From Candidatus Acetothermia bacterium (GTDB lineage: Bacteria; Bipolaricaulota; Bipolaricaulia; RBG-16-55-9; JANLFV01): a stretch of 26,271 nt of DNA. Numbering within the stretch: position 1 is the stretch's first letter; each line of letters begins with the position of its first letter. This document shows, one piece after another, positions 6,824 to 15,423 of this stretch. Location: NCBI GenBank assembly GCA_024653345.1, contig JANLFV010000018.1:1-26271 (forward strand), in the 5' to 3' direction. A program made the position numbers and the translations under genes. The notes beneath the pieces are model-generated. The model made no database searches. It worked only from the letters and a program-made list of their open reading frames with translations, and was not told the origin of the DNA.

Positions 6824-8361
6824 CTTTGTATCACCAGCTTTCCAATATCGGACTGGGCGAGCCACTTCCCCGAGGCATCAAAGGCTGTAATATAGAAGAA
6901 GTAGGGGCCATTGGGGAGGGGCTCGCCCGCATCGGACTTGAGGTTCCAGGCATACTCTTGGGCCGCGACCGTCAGCTCGTGGTGGAAGACCGGCTTCCCC
7001 CGAACATCGAAGAGGTGGAGGACCGCTTTAGCCGTCCCGCTGGGGAGGGTGTATTTGAAGGTGGTCTGCGTCGAGGCCGGGTTCGGGTAGCAGTGGACGG
7101 CCACGCTCGGCCGAGCCTGACCGACTGTGATCTGCTTCGTCGTGCTCCCGGTCAAGCCATCGTTGTCGGTGACGGTGAGCTTGACCGTGTAGGTCCCGCG
7201 AGCGGCATACTTGTGCGAGGGGTTCCGGTCTGTGGCGGTCTTGCCGTCTCCGAAGTCCCAAGCCCAGGACTTTATCGTCCCATCCGGATCAGTAGATTGG
7301 TCGGTGAACTGCACCAGCTGGCCGGGCTTGGGATTCTCCGGGGAGAAGCTGAATTTGGCCTGCGGCGCCCCGCCCTCGCCCCCGACGACGATCGTCTTGG
7401 AGGCGCTATTCGTGAGCCCTTCATTGTCGGCCACTGTCAAGCTCACCGTGTAGGTGCCGGCCTTCGCGTATTCATGGGTCGGGTTCCGGACCGCGCTTGT
7501 TGTTCCGTCGCCGAAGTTCCAATTCCAGGAGATGATCGTCTCGTCCCCGTCCGGATCGCTCGACTTGTCGGTGAACTGGACCGTGTCGCCAGCCGCCGGG
7601 CTCGTGGGGGAGAAGGTGAAGCTAGCCTGCGGCGGCCGGTTGGGCGGCCGGACGGTGATCTCCTCGGAGGTGATGTCGGTGGCACCGGTGCTGTCCTCGA
7701 TCAGGAGCTTGACCGTATAGGTTCCAGCCGTCGCGTATTTGTGAGCCGGGTTCTGCTGGGTGCTCCCCTCGCCATCGCCGAAGTCCCAGAGCCAGCGGAT
7801 GATGTTCCCGACCGATTGGTCGATGAACTGGACGGTCTCGTTGATCCTCGGCTCCTGGGGCTGGAAGGTGAAGATTGCTTGCTGGGCCTTGATGGTGAAG
7901 CTCCCGTTCTTGATCCGGTAGTCAATCCGCGCACCGGAAGGGTCATTGAAGGCCTCGAGGGCCAGCTCCAGCAGACTGCTATCGCCCAGCTGGCCGACCG
8001 CCCTCACCTCAAACTGCACGATATTGCCTTCCCGAAGGAACTTCCCGCTCAGCTTCGCCACGACGAACCGGACCAGCCCTAGCTTGTTATTCGCGTTGTA
8101 AGCGAAGACTTGGTAGCCGTTTAGGCCGACGACCTTCTCCACCTGAAGCACTTGGGGATCGTAGGCCAGGCTCCCCTGGAGGTCGGAGAGGCCCGCCTCC
8201 GGGGCCCCTTCGATGGAGAGCTTCACTCTGGTGGTCTTGCCCGGTGCGGCCCCGTAGTCCCCGATCGTCACAATGGCCGCTGGGTCAGCAGAGATCTCCA
8301 GGGCCAGTGAAAGGAGCAACAAGACCAAGGATGAGACCAGCAGACTGCGCCTTCTGTTCAC
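6820..8361 (-). CDS. Exported cohesin-like protein with three PKD domains and sorting-type tail
   Basis: A 513-residue protein. The start is the GTG at 8361 with GAGGGTGG upstream. Signal peptide about 1-26 (SLLVSSLVLLLLSLALEISA); cohesin-like module about 28-159 (DLQGSLAYDPQVLQVEKVVG); PKD domains at about 161-240 (WLWDFGDGEGS), 243-330 (WNWNFGDGTTS) and 334-416 (WAWDFGDGKTA); tail from about 420 to the end (CYPNPASTQTTFKY to KLVIQR). It is the first gene of an operon that continues with the PorV-like gene (ATGA overlap), the cohesin lipoprotein and the four-PKD protein. The N-terminal cohesin differs a good deal from that of the four-PKD protein, but the last PKD and tail are nearly the same. 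Confidence 0.85.
   Translation of the reverse strand: MNRRRSLLVSSLVLLLLSLALEISADPAAIVTIGDYGAAPGKTTRVKLSIEGAPEAGLSDLQGSLAYDPQVLQVEKVVGLNGYQVFAYNANNKLGLVRFVVAKLSGKFLREGNIVQFEVRAVGQLGDSSLLELALEAFNDPSGARIDYRIKNGSFTIKAQQAIFTFQPQEPRINETVQFIDQSVGNIIRWLWDFGDGEGSTQQNPAHKYATAGTYTVKLLIEDSTGATDITSEEITVRPPNRPPQASFTFSPTSPAAGDTVQFTDKSSDPDGDETIISWNWNFGDGTTSAVRNPTHEYAKAGTYTVSLTVADNEGLTNSASKTIVVGGEGGAPQAKFSFSPENPKPGQLVQFTDQSTDPDGTIKSWAWDFGDGKTATDRNPSHKYAARGTYTVKLTVTDNDGLTGSTTKQITVGQARPSVAVHCYPNPASTQTTFKYTLPSGTAKAVLHLFDVRGKPVFHHELTVAAQEYAWNLKSDAGEPLPNGPYFFYITAFDASGKWLAQSDIGKLVIQR
6823..7370 (-). repeat. Paralogous 3' end shared with the gene at 3324-5183
   Basis: Partner of the segment at 3327-3870: final PKD domain and sorting-type tail, same order and nearly the same protein sequence (KSWAWDFGDG against KSWAWEFGDG; LTVTDNDGLTGSTTKQI identical in both). 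Confidence 0.7.
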
Positions 8362-8405
8362 GTTCCACCCTCAGGCAATGAAGATTTCTAGCTACCTCAA
8401 CGGCA

Positions 8406-8447
8406 ATCTTAGCTAACAGCCTCTCCGGAAGCAAAGGACAGCTGTCC
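8406..8447 (-). promoter_or_regulatory. Candidate promoter and palindrome before the cohesin/PorV operon
   Basis: On the minus strand TTGCTT (8434-8429) and TAAGAT (8411-8406) are separated by 17 bases, as -35 and -10 boxes are, about 45 bases before the GTG at 8361. Directly upstream is the perfect 12-base palindrome GGACAGCTGTCC (8436-8447), a possible operator. Box matches are only partial (3/6 and 4/6). Confidence 0.4.
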
Positions 8448-8480
8448 GGTCGCCATCACTTGATCATCACCAAGGAAACG

Positions 8481-8512
8481 GCAGGCCCGCAGCCGGAAGG
8501 CCACGGGCCTGC
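8481..8512 (-). terminator. Terminator-like hairpin after the cohesin-dockerin gene
   Basis: GCAGGCCCG (8481-8489) and CGGGCCTGC (8504-8512) form a 9-bp perfect stem. On the minus strand it is followed by CGTTTCCTTGG. It lies 26 bases after the stop of the gene at 8538. Confidence 0.6.
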
Positions 8513-8537
8513 GTTCAGCCAACCTTAAGGGTAAGGG

Positions 8538-10589
8538 TTACCTCAGGATCACGAGCTTGCGGACCCCGGTCGTCGCTAGCTCGCCGTTGTATCCCCTGAC
8601 GGTTACAACGTAGAGATAGACGCCGTTAGCCAGTAAGGCGCCCTGAGCCGTCCGCATGTTCCACTCGAGGCTTGTCCCCGCGGCGAAGCCGGAGTCAAAG
8701 AGTCGCTTGCCGGAGAGGCTGTAGATCTCGACCTTCGCTGCGGCGATCCCCTGGCCCTCGACCCTGAAGCCGAGCGTGCCGCTGCTGGAGCTCAGGGCAA
8801 CAGCCCGAATCTGCAGCTCCGTCGGGCTGGTCGCCTTGCCCAGGGCCTCAGCTGCGGCGCTCGCGGCCTCGGCCGTGATCGCCTTCCGGGCGATCTCCGC
8901 TACATCGGCGGAGTCCACGGTGCCGTCCTGCGTTGCATCGGCAATGAGCAATTGCTCAGCGGTCAGGGTCAGCAGCCCCACCAGGTGCTGCGCCACGAGC
9001 AACGCGTCGTGGATGGTGATCCTGCCGCTGCCATCGACATCGCCCAGGATCACCAGCGTGATCGGCCCCGGGCAGACGAAGACATTCGCCGTGATGTTGT
9101 TCGGTGGCGAGGCATCATCGAGGACTTCAACGAGGCTGAGCTCGAGCTGAGTCTGGTCCCCGACGGCACCGACGCCGTTCACCTTGAACTTGAAGATGTC
9201 TCCGTCGATCACCGGGACGGAAGTGAGCCCGAAGTTGTAGCTCAGAGTGAAGGTGGCTCTCCCTTCGAGGTGGTTGATCGTGGCCGAGCTGATGGTGTAG
9301 TCATCGTTGTATGGCGGCAGGACCACAAAGGGCGTCTCGTCGTCCGCCGGATTGTGAGGATCGTCGATGGGATCGATGACATTCGGGTTCCAGATCAGTG
9401 TCCCCTGAATGCCTCCCAAGCCGACCGCCGGGTCGTGCGACTTCCAACGGATTGTCACGAACCCCTCAGCGTTAGCGGGGAGGTTCGGGTTATGGATGAT
9501 GATCGCATCCATTCCGGCCGGGATGGCGGGGCCGGTCACGATCGCTTCCGGGGTCCCGTCGCTCATCTTGGGCCAGACGCTGCTGTCGATCTCTGTCCCG
9601 TTCGGTTCCTCTGCGACGACGGTCGTCTCGAACTGGACAGTATGGCCCGGGAAGGCGTAGGGCGAGACCTTCACCCCGATCTGGAAGGTAGCGCAGGTGT
9701 CGTCAGTAAACGTGTATCCGAAGCCGACGGGGGTGATTCGGACTGGGGTGCCCGGGGTAAACGGTGTTGCCGGTATCTGTATCGTGGCTATCGGCGTAGG
9801 ATTACCCTTGACGTAGAGGTGGATCTCCGCCAGGTCATACTCGTCAGCGTCGCCGAGGTTCACCACCCAGACCTCGCGCAGCACGGGTCGCGACAGCTGG
9901 GCGTCGTTGTCGCAGAGGGTGAACTCCTGGACCTTGTGCGTTCCGCCCAGGGTGAGGATCCCGCCGCTGTAGTTGTTGTCCACCGCGGCTTCAAAGCCGC
10001 CGTTCCAGATGATCTCCGGGGCCTTGTCCTCGATACCTGGGGAGGTGAATGTCTGGGGGGTAGAGAAGCCACTCGGCTGCTCTTCATAGGTCAGGCGCAA
10101 CTGCAGCCGCAGGGTCTTCCCCTGGAAGACACCGGCCAGATGATCCGTGTCATCGAGAAAGACCACCACCTGGAGGATCTGGGTCCCCTCGTCGGCGATC
10201 TCCCAGTCTGGTATGTTCCGAGTTTCACCCCAAGCGGTTATCGGCCAGAGCGTATCTATGCACCGGTTGTCCTTGTCTAGGAAGATAATGTCCTTAACTG
10301 CCCCGACCTCGGCGGTCCCGAGGTTACTCACCTGGATGTGGGTAATCTTGACATTGCTCCTATCTTGAGCGGGATAGTCCACATCCCGGATCTCCACCTT
10401 CATCACGAGGGCCGCGTCGTTCCAAGTGAGCGCGCTCCCGGCCGCGCAGGCAGGGGCGGTCACCCCCGGATTGAGCGGCTTTGCCTGGTATCCTAGATCC
10501 CGAGCTTCGATTTGCGCCATCGCCGCGAAACCGATGAACGAGGCAAGGGCTAAGAATACCGCCAATGCTAGAAGCAACTTTCTGGCCAT
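8538..10589 (-). CDS. Exported protein with cohesin-like module, dockerin and sorting-type tail
   Basis: About 683 residues. I start at the ATG at 10589: AAGGAGG ends 8-9 bases before it, whereas an ATG at 10595 is too close and one at 10679 adds 30 unlikely residues before the signal peptide. Signal peptide RKLLLALAVFLALASFIGFA. Residues about 30-355 are two beta-rich regions (VQVSNLGTAEVGAVKDI-type and VWVVNLGDADEYDLAEI-type strands), without a family I can name. Cohesin-like module about 360-509; dockerin about 511-568 with two calcium-loop repeats, GDVDGSGRITIHDALLV and DATQDGTVDSADVAEI; sorting-type tail about 590-683 (LSGKRLFDSGF to RKLVILR). Having both a cohesin and a dockerin it could link to itself or to the neighbours. 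It appears to be a single-gene transcript with its own promoter region and terminator. Confidence 0.85.
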   Translation of the reverse strand: MARKLLLALAVFLALASFIGFAAMAQIEARDLGYQAKPLNPGVTAPACAAGSALTWNDAALVMKVEIRDVDYPAQDRSNVKITHIQVSNLGTAEVGAVKDIIFLDKDNRCIDTLWPITAWGETRNIPDWEIADEGTQILQVVVFLDDTDHLAGVFQGKTLRLQLRLTYEEQPSGFSTPQTFTSPGIEDKAPEIIWNGGFEAAVDNNYSGGILTLGGTHKVQEFTLCDNDAQLSRPVLREVWVVNLGDADEYDLAEIHLYVKGNPTPIATIQIPATPFTPGTPVRITPVGFGYTFTDDTCATFQIGVKVSPYAFPGHTVQFETTVVAEEPNGTEIDSSVWPKMSDGTPEAIVTGPAIPAGMDAIIIHNPNLPANAEGFVTIRWKSHDPAVGLGGIQGTLIWNPNVIDPIDDPHNPADDETPFVVLPPYNDDYTISSATINHLEGRATFTLSYNFGLTSVPVIDGDIFKFKVNGVGAVGDQTQLELSLVEVLDDASPPNNITANVFVCPGPITLVILGDVDGSGRITIHDALLVAQHLVGLLTLTAEQLLIADATQDGTVDSADVAEIARKAITAEAASAAAEALGKATSPTELQIRAVALSSSSGTLGFRVEGQGIAAAKVEIYSLSGKRLFDSGFAAGTSLEWNMRTAQGALLANGVYLYVVTVRGYNGELATTGVRKLVILR

Positions 10590-10704
10590 TTTCATCTCCT
10601 CCTTCCCTAGGGTTAGCCTCAGCTGGCCTCCGTCAGACTGCCCTCCTTTCGTCATTATCGGCCTCCTTCTGCCTGCCATGCAAGGTCAGGCTGAGAAGAT
10701 AGTA

Positions 10705-10745
10705 AGGCCGCCGGGGAGTCTATGTCTGTAACAGGGATGACGAAA
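10705..10745 (-). promoter_or_regulatory. Upstream element shared with the next surface gene
   Basis: On the minus strand CTGTTACAGACAT (10734-10722) closely matches CTGTTACATACAT (13729-13717), which stands before the other dockerin gene. About 20 bases on comes TACTAT here and TATAAT there. The element could be a -35 region with an unusual spacer or an activator site controlling both dockerin genes. Confidence 0.4.
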
Positions 10746-10786
10746 AGGCCTGATTTTTCAGTAATGGAAGCAACAAACAGGGCCAG

Positions 10787-13615
10787 CTAGCGCAGCACGA
10801 CCAGCTTCCGGACCCCGCTGTGGAGCAAAGCTCCATCGAGGCCGCGGACGGTCACCAGGTAGAGGTAGACACCGTTTGCCACGATCTGTCCCCGAGTGTT
10901 GAGGAGATGCCACTCGAAGGCGTTCCCTACCCAGCCGCTGGTGAAGACAGTCCTGCCGGAGAGGTCGAAGATCTCCACGGCGATCTCGGCGATCCCCGAG
11001 CCCTCGACGGAGAAGGTGACAGCATCAGAGTTCTTCACAGGGTTAGGGATAGCGCGGATATCGCGCACCATGAGCCCTGTTGTCCTCTCCACGGTGATCG
11101 TCCCGTTGATCACTCGGGCCCCGAGCTCGGTCCCTCCCAGGTCGCGGAGGATGTCCACGCCTGTGAGCTCGAGCCTGGTAGAGCCTCCCCCAGCGCTGGT
11201 CACTGCCACCTCGAGCTCGGCGATGGGCCCCCTCCCCCGGGCCGCTTCCCTGTCTAGAGCGATAAGGACGAATTGGGCCCTTCCGTCAGTGTTGTCGATC
11301 CGCTCGGCTAGCACGCGGTAGGGTCCCAGACCCCTGATCCCTCGGAGCTGGACTATCTTGGGGTCGAAGAGGAGTGCGCCCTGGGGACCGACCTGGAGGT
11401 CGACCACCTCGCCCAGACCGTCTGTGAGGAAAAGCCCGATCTTGCCCGTCGAGCCGCTAGGGATGGCCTTGCTCTCGAGCTCGACCGAGACAACCCGGCC
11501 CGCGCCTTCGGCTGAGCCGACTTCGCTCTCGTAGCAGCCCATCTCCGAGACGAGGCCGATCGTGTATTCCGCGATCCAGCGCACATCGGTTACATCCACA
11601 TGCCTCTCCGGCGGACGGCAGGGGGAGCGGACATCGGCGTTATACCTCTGAATCTCATTGAGCTCTCGGAGGCAGACGATATACTCCGCAGCCCACTGGG
11701 CATCGATGATGTCCACATCTCCGTCGAGGTCGACATCACCCTTCAGCCCGAACATGACTATTATCTGGACTTCGTCTGTATCGACGCCTCCTCGGCCGTC
11801 CTCGACCTGGAGTTGAACCACATACCTCCCGACAGCGTCGGCCAGGAAGGTCGGCCTGACATTAGCCGGGTCCGAGAGGACAGCGAGGCTCTCCTCGGGC
11901 TTGCTGATGAAGCTCCAAGTGAAGCGGAGCCGATCGCCGTCGGGATCGAACGACCCGCTCCCGTCGAGTTGCACCGTCACGCCCTTGATCACGGCTTGAT
12001 CCGGGCCGGCATCGGCCACGGGAGGGTGCTGGGGCTTGGCGATCCCGTAGATGATGTAGACCTCGCCGGCGTCAGGGATGCGATCCTTCGGCCCATCGGC
12101 CCCGACTGCGCCGACTAGGATATCATCAGTCCCGTCCCCATTGACATCACCGCTCCACAGGCCGCTCCCCAGCTTGTCGAGGGGCGAGGCGCCGTAGATG
12201 ACTACATCAGGGCCCTGACGGAGCAGGTCGAGCTGGGCCGGCAGCTCGCCCCCATAGATGAGGTAAGCCTCTCCCGCGTCTGCCCGCTTGTTCGGGCCGT
12301 CCGCGCCCTTTGCGCCGATGAGGAGGTCGCTCAGGCCATCTCCGTTCACATCTCCGCTCGCTAGAGCACTGCCTAACGCGTCGCGCGGATCTTGGCCGAA
12401 AATGATGATGCCGCTCGAGGCCTGGGCTAAATCGATCACTGGCGGGAAGCCTTCCGCCCCGTAGATGACATAGACCTCGCCCGCTCCGCCCCTGAGGTTA
12501 TCGGGCCCCTTCCCCTCCGGTGCCCCGGCGATGAGGTCTTCAAATCCATCGCCGTCGAGGTCGGCGATCAGGACGGAGGAGCCGAACCTGTCACCGGCAT
12601 CCCTCCCGAAGAGAGCTACATCGGCCGCGGCCGCTCCGAGGTCGATCTCCGCCGGCCAGTTCTCGCGACCATAAATGAGGTAGGCGGCTCCCGCATCAGG
12701 GAGGGCACCGCCTGCGCCGTCAGCATCCGGGGCTCCGACCAGGACGTCGCTTATCCCGTCCCCGTTCACATCAGTGGTAGCGACGGCCTCACCGAGATGA
12801 TCGCCAGGGTTCGCCCCGTAGATGGCGACATGGGGATAGCGAGCGGTCCGGAGGTCGATGACCGAGGGGAGATTGAGACTCCCGAAGACGATGAAGGCGG
12901 CGCCCGCGTCGGGGCGACCGGCACGCCACCCATCAGCATCGGGGGCACCGATCACGATGTCATCGATGTTGTCTCCGTTCAAGTCGGCGGTGCCCAGCGC
13001 TATACCGAATCTTTCCTGCGTGTTGAGGCCGTAGATGATTGTGTCATAGGACGCGGAGCTCAGCAGATCAATAACCGAGGGCAAGTTGGGGCGGCCGAGG
13101 ATGATATAGACCTCGCCTAATCCGAACCTGTCGTTGTTAGGGCCATCGCCGCCGCAGCTTGAGATGATGATATCGTCGATCTTATCGCCGTTCACATCCC
13201 CGCTTGCTACGCCACAGCCCAGGTTATCGCCTATGTCGGAGCCGTAGATTCTCACCCCGGGGCCGGGGAAGTCAGCCAGGTCTAGCGATGAGGGCACCCC
13301 GACACCGCTGAAGATGATGTATCCTTCACCGGCATCGGGCCGGGAGTTGCCCGGCCCATCGGCGTTGGAGGCGCCGAGGAGAATGTCCTGTCTCCCATCG
13401 CCGTTGAAATCACCGGTGGCGATAGAGCTGAAGTCTCCGAGGAGATCATTGCTATCAATGCCGAAGATGGTCACATTCTGTTCCCCGTTGGCGATATCAA
13501 TCGAACTGGGCAGCTGGGTGAGGGCAGGGCAGAGCAGGCTCAGCACTAGGGGCAGCGATAGGACGAGGCCTGACAAAACGCTAGCTCTCAAGAAACTCGA
13601 GCGAGTAATCCTCAT
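10787..13615 (-). CDS. Exported FG-GAP (integrin-type) protein with PKD-like, dockerin, cohesin-like and sorting-type domains
   Basis: A 942-residue protein, start ATG at 13615 with AAGGAGG six bases upstream. Signal peptide about 1-34. Residues about 45-525 hold seven FG-GAP repeats that would close a seven-bladed integrin-alpha-like propeller; each has a FG/YG-start, a calcium loop such as GDVNGDGLSDLLIGA and a closing YIIYG strand. Then a PKD/REJ-like domain (about 530-620, PPVADAGPDQAVIKG), a dockerin (about 624-690) whose first loop GDVDLDGDVDIIDAQW is standard and whose second is altered by a Cys-containing insert (RSPCRPPERHVDVTDVRW), a cohesin-like module (about 707-841, LQVGPQGALLFDPKIVQL) and the tail (about 848-942, LSGRTVFTSGW to RKLVVLR). 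It is probably the largest surface ligand-binding protein of the cluster. Confidence 0.88.
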   Translation of the reverse strand: MRITRSSFLRASVLSGLVLSLPLVLSLLCPALTQLPSSIDIANGEQNVTIFGIDSNDLLGDFSSIATGDFNGDGRQDILLGASNADGPGNSRPDAGEGYIIFSGVGVPSSLDLADFPGPGVRIYGSDIGDNLGCGVASGDVNGDKIDDIIISSCGGDGPNNDRFGLGEVYIILGRPNLPSVIDLLSSASYDTIIYGLNTQERFGIALGTADLNGDNIDDIVIGAPDADGWRAGRPDAGAAFIVFGSLNLPSVIDLRTARYPHVAIYGANPGDHLGEAVATTDVNGDGISDVLVGAPDADGAGGALPDAGAAYLIYGRENWPAEIDLGAAAADVALFGRDAGDRFGSSVLIADLDGDGFEDLIAGAPEGKGPDNLRGGAGEVYVIYGAEGFPPVIDLAQASSGIIIFGQDPRDALGSALASGDVNGDGLSDLLIGAKGADGPNKRADAGEAYLIYGGELPAQLDLLRQGPDVVIYGASPLDKLGSGLWSGDVNGDGTDDILVGAVGADGPKDRIPDAGEVYIIYGIAKPQHPPVADAGPDQAVIKGVTVQLDGSGSFDPDGDRLRFTWSFISKPEESLAVLSDPANVRPTFLADAVGRYVVQLQVEDGRGGVDTDEVQIIVMFGLKGDVDLDGDVDIIDAQWAAEYIVCLRELNEIQRYNADVRSPCRPPERHVDVTDVRWIAEYTIGLVSEMGCYESEVGSAEGAGRVVSVELESKAIPSGSTGKIGLFLTDGLGEVVDLQVGPQGALLFDPKIVQLRGIRGLGPYRVLAERIDNTDGRAQFVLIALDREAARGRGPIAELEVAVTSAGGGSTRLELTGVDILRDLGGTELGARVINGTITVERTTGLMVRDIRAIPNPVKNSDAVTFSVEGSGIAEIAVEIFDLSGRTVFTSGWVGNAFEWHLLNTRGQIVANGVYLYLVTVRGLDGALLHSGVRKLVVLR

Positions 13616-13694
13616 CTAGACCTCCTTGGTCGCCCTCGCGAGGATGGCCTGATCGTCTACACAGTAAGAGCGTAATCAAAGCTCCTCAGGTCGC

Positions 13695-13729
13695 ATTATA
13701 TGCTACTCCAGGCCTCATGTATGTAACAG
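13695..13729 (-). promoter_or_regulatory. Candidate promoter of the FG-GAP/dockerin gene
   Basis: On the minus strand a perfect -10 box TATAAT (13700-13695) lies 80 bases before the start codon. A recognisable -35 at 17 bases is absent; instead CTGTTACATACAT (13729-13717), also found before the gene at 8538-10589, lies 16 bases upstream. This is what an activator-dependent promoter looks like, but that is inference. Confidence 0.5.
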
Positions 13730-13902
13730 CGGTCACCCTATAGGCTGACTACGGCGAACAGGCCAGGTAGTGCCTAGGACTCGCCTGGCGTCGTTCTTGC
13801 CCATCCCTGGCTGCTGGTCATGCGCAGGGCATCTGTCGAGAACGGCCTCCCCAGGGCACCGATGGCCCGGCAGATTCCTCGATCCTGGCTTGACCAGCCC
13901 TT

Positions 13903-13924
13903 GCCTTCTCCGAGCGGAGAGGGC
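13903..13924 (-). terminator. Hairpin after the aldehyde dehydrogenase gene
   Basis: GCCTTCTCC and GGAGAGGGC pair (one G-T pair) around a loop of four, 21 bases after the stop. The stem resembles the second hairpin of the repeats at 996 and 2041. No clear T run follows. Confidence 0.4.
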
Positions 13925-13944
13925 TCCTTGGCTCCTCTAGGGCC

Positions 13945-15423
13945 TCATTCGATCCCCTGGGCCTTCTGGAGCCGGCCGGAGTAGTCGATGTAGACCGCCT
14001 TCCATTCAGTGTATTCGTCGATGGCCGCCTCTCCGGCCTCCCGCCCCCCGTTCCCCGTCCACTTGACCCCCCCGAAGGGGAGGTGGACCTCGGCCCCGAT
14101 CGTCCCGCTGTTGATGTAGGTGATCCCGGCCTCGAGCTCCTGGATCGCCCGCTGGGCCTTGTTCACATCCTGCGTATAGATCGAGGATGAGAGGCCGTAG
14201 TTCGTCCCGTTGGCGATGGCGATGGCCTCCTCGTAGTCCCGGGCCTTCAGGACCGCCAGGACCGGGCCGAAGATCTCCTCCTGGGCGATCCGCATCGTGG
14301 GCTTGACATCCCCGAAGATCGTCGGCTTGTAGAAGAAGCCCTTCGCGAGCTCCCCTTCGGTCGCCCGCTCCCCGCCGCAGAGGAGCTTGGCCCCCTCCTT
14401 AATGCCGAGCTGGACATACTCATGGATCTTGTTCAGTTGGGCCTCGTTCACCACCGGCCCGACATCGACGCTCTCGTCCAGGCCGTTCCCCAGCTTGAGC
14501 CGCTCCGTCCGCTCCACCAGCTCCTTCAATAGCTCTTCATAGACCCCGTCCTCGATGATCAGCCGGCTGCAGGCGGTGCACCGCTGGCCTGTGGTCCCGA
14601 AGGCGCTCCAGATGATCCCCTCGAGCGCCAGCTCCAGGTCGCCGTCCTCGAGGACGATGATCGGGTTCTTCCCCCCCATCTCGAGGTGGACCTTATTGAG
14701 CTTCTCCGCGCCGTAGCGGTAGATCTCCCTTCCGACTTCTGTCGAGCCGGTGAAGGTGATCATATCGATCTTGGGATGCTTGGCCAGGGGTATTCCCACC
14801 TTGCTCCCGCTCCCGAAGACCAAGTTCACGACCCCCGGGGGGAGGCCCTGGTCGGCCATGATCTTGACCAGCTCATAGGCCATTCTCGGTGTATCGGTCG
14901 CGGGCTTCCAGACGAGGGTGTTCCCCGCGACCAGGGCCGGCATCAGCTTCCAGGTGGGGATGGCAAAGGGGAAGTTCCAGGGGGTGATCATGGCGATCCT
15001 CCCGATCGGCCGGCGGATAGCGTATTGGGCCTTATCGGGCAGCTCAGAAGGGGTGGTATACCCCCGGAGGCGGCGGCCCTCACCGGCCATATAATAAGTC
15101 ATATCTATTCCCTCCTGGACCGAGCCGCGGGTCTCGTTCAGGACCTTCCCCATCTCGCGAGTCATGAGCCTCGCCAGCGCCTCCTTCCTTCGCTCGAACT
15201 CCTGGGCCACCTTGAAGAGGAGCTCGCCCCGCTTGGGGGCCGGGACCTTCTGCCACTCCCGGAGGGCTCGATCGGCCGCCTCCACGGCCTTGTTCACATC
15301 CCGCTCGTCCGAGGCGGGGAACTCGCCCAGAAGATCCGAGGTATCCGCCGGGCTCACCGACTTGAAGGTCTGGCCGCCCTCGGCCTCGACCCACTCTCCG
15401 CCGATGTAGTTCTTGTAGAGCAT
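13945..15423 (-). CDS. NAD(P)-dependent aldehyde dehydrogenase (2-oxoglutarate-semialdehyde DH-like group)
   Basis: A complete 492-residue aldehyde dehydrogenase, oxidising an aldehyde to the acid with NAD(P)+ in the cytoplasm. Catalytic residues are present: Glu248 in LEMGGKNP and Cys282 in [18 protein letters not shown] and GSGSKVG are the cofactor-binding segments and [11 protein letters not shown] the C-terminal signature. Overall it resembles the 2-oxoglutarate-semialdehyde/GapN-like group ([26 protein letters not shown]), but the substrate cannot be fixed from sequence. Start ATG at 15423 has AAGGAGG five bases upstream. It is transcribed away from the nucleotidyltransferase and 1-pyrroline-5-carboxylate dehydrogenase genes; the nearby second dehydrogenase suggests a shared part in amino-acid or amine breakdown. 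Confidence 0.9.
   Translation of the reverse strand: MLYKNYIGGEWVEAEGGQTFKSVSPADTSDLLGEFPASDERDVNKAVEAADRALREWQKVPAPKRGELLFKVAQEFERRKEALARLMTREMGKVLNETRGSVQEGIDMTYYMAGEGRRLRGYTTPSELPDKAQYAIRRPIGRIAMITPWNFPFAIPTWKLMPALVAGNTLVWKPATDTPRMAYELVKIMADQGLPPGVVNLVFGSGSKVGIPLAKHPKIDMITFTGSTEVGREIYRYGAEKLNKVHLEMGGKNPIIVLEDGDLELALEGIIWSAFGTTGQRCTACSRLIIEDGVYEELLKELVERTERLKLGNGLDESVDVGPVVNEAQLNKIHEYVQLGIKEGAKLLCGGERATEGELAKGFFYKPTIFGDVKPTMRIAQEEIFGPVLAVLKARDYEEAIAIANGTNYGLSSSIYTQDVNKAQRAIQELEAGITYINSGTIGAEVHLPFGGVKWTGNGGREAGEAAIDEYTEWKAVYIDYSGRLQKAQGIE

Larger units (their letters stand above)
13616..13944. other. 329-base intergenic stretch with promoter and hairpin
   Basis: No gene, tRNA or other RNA is visible here. 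The left part is the leader and promoter region of the FG-GAP gene (AAGGAGG at 13621-13627, boxes at 13695-13729). The right part is the 3' flank of the aldehyde dehydrogenase gene with a short hairpin at 13903-13924. Confidence 0.6.

Noticed and set aside
10787-13615. Tandem blocks of about 190 bases
   Set aside because: They are the coding for the seven FG-GAP repeats, not a DNA-level satellite.
13616-13944. Possible tRNA or small RNA in the longest gene-free gap
   Set aside because: No T-loop GGTTCGA-type sequence, cloverleaf or CCA-like end is visible on either strand; only promoter-like boxes and one short hairpin.
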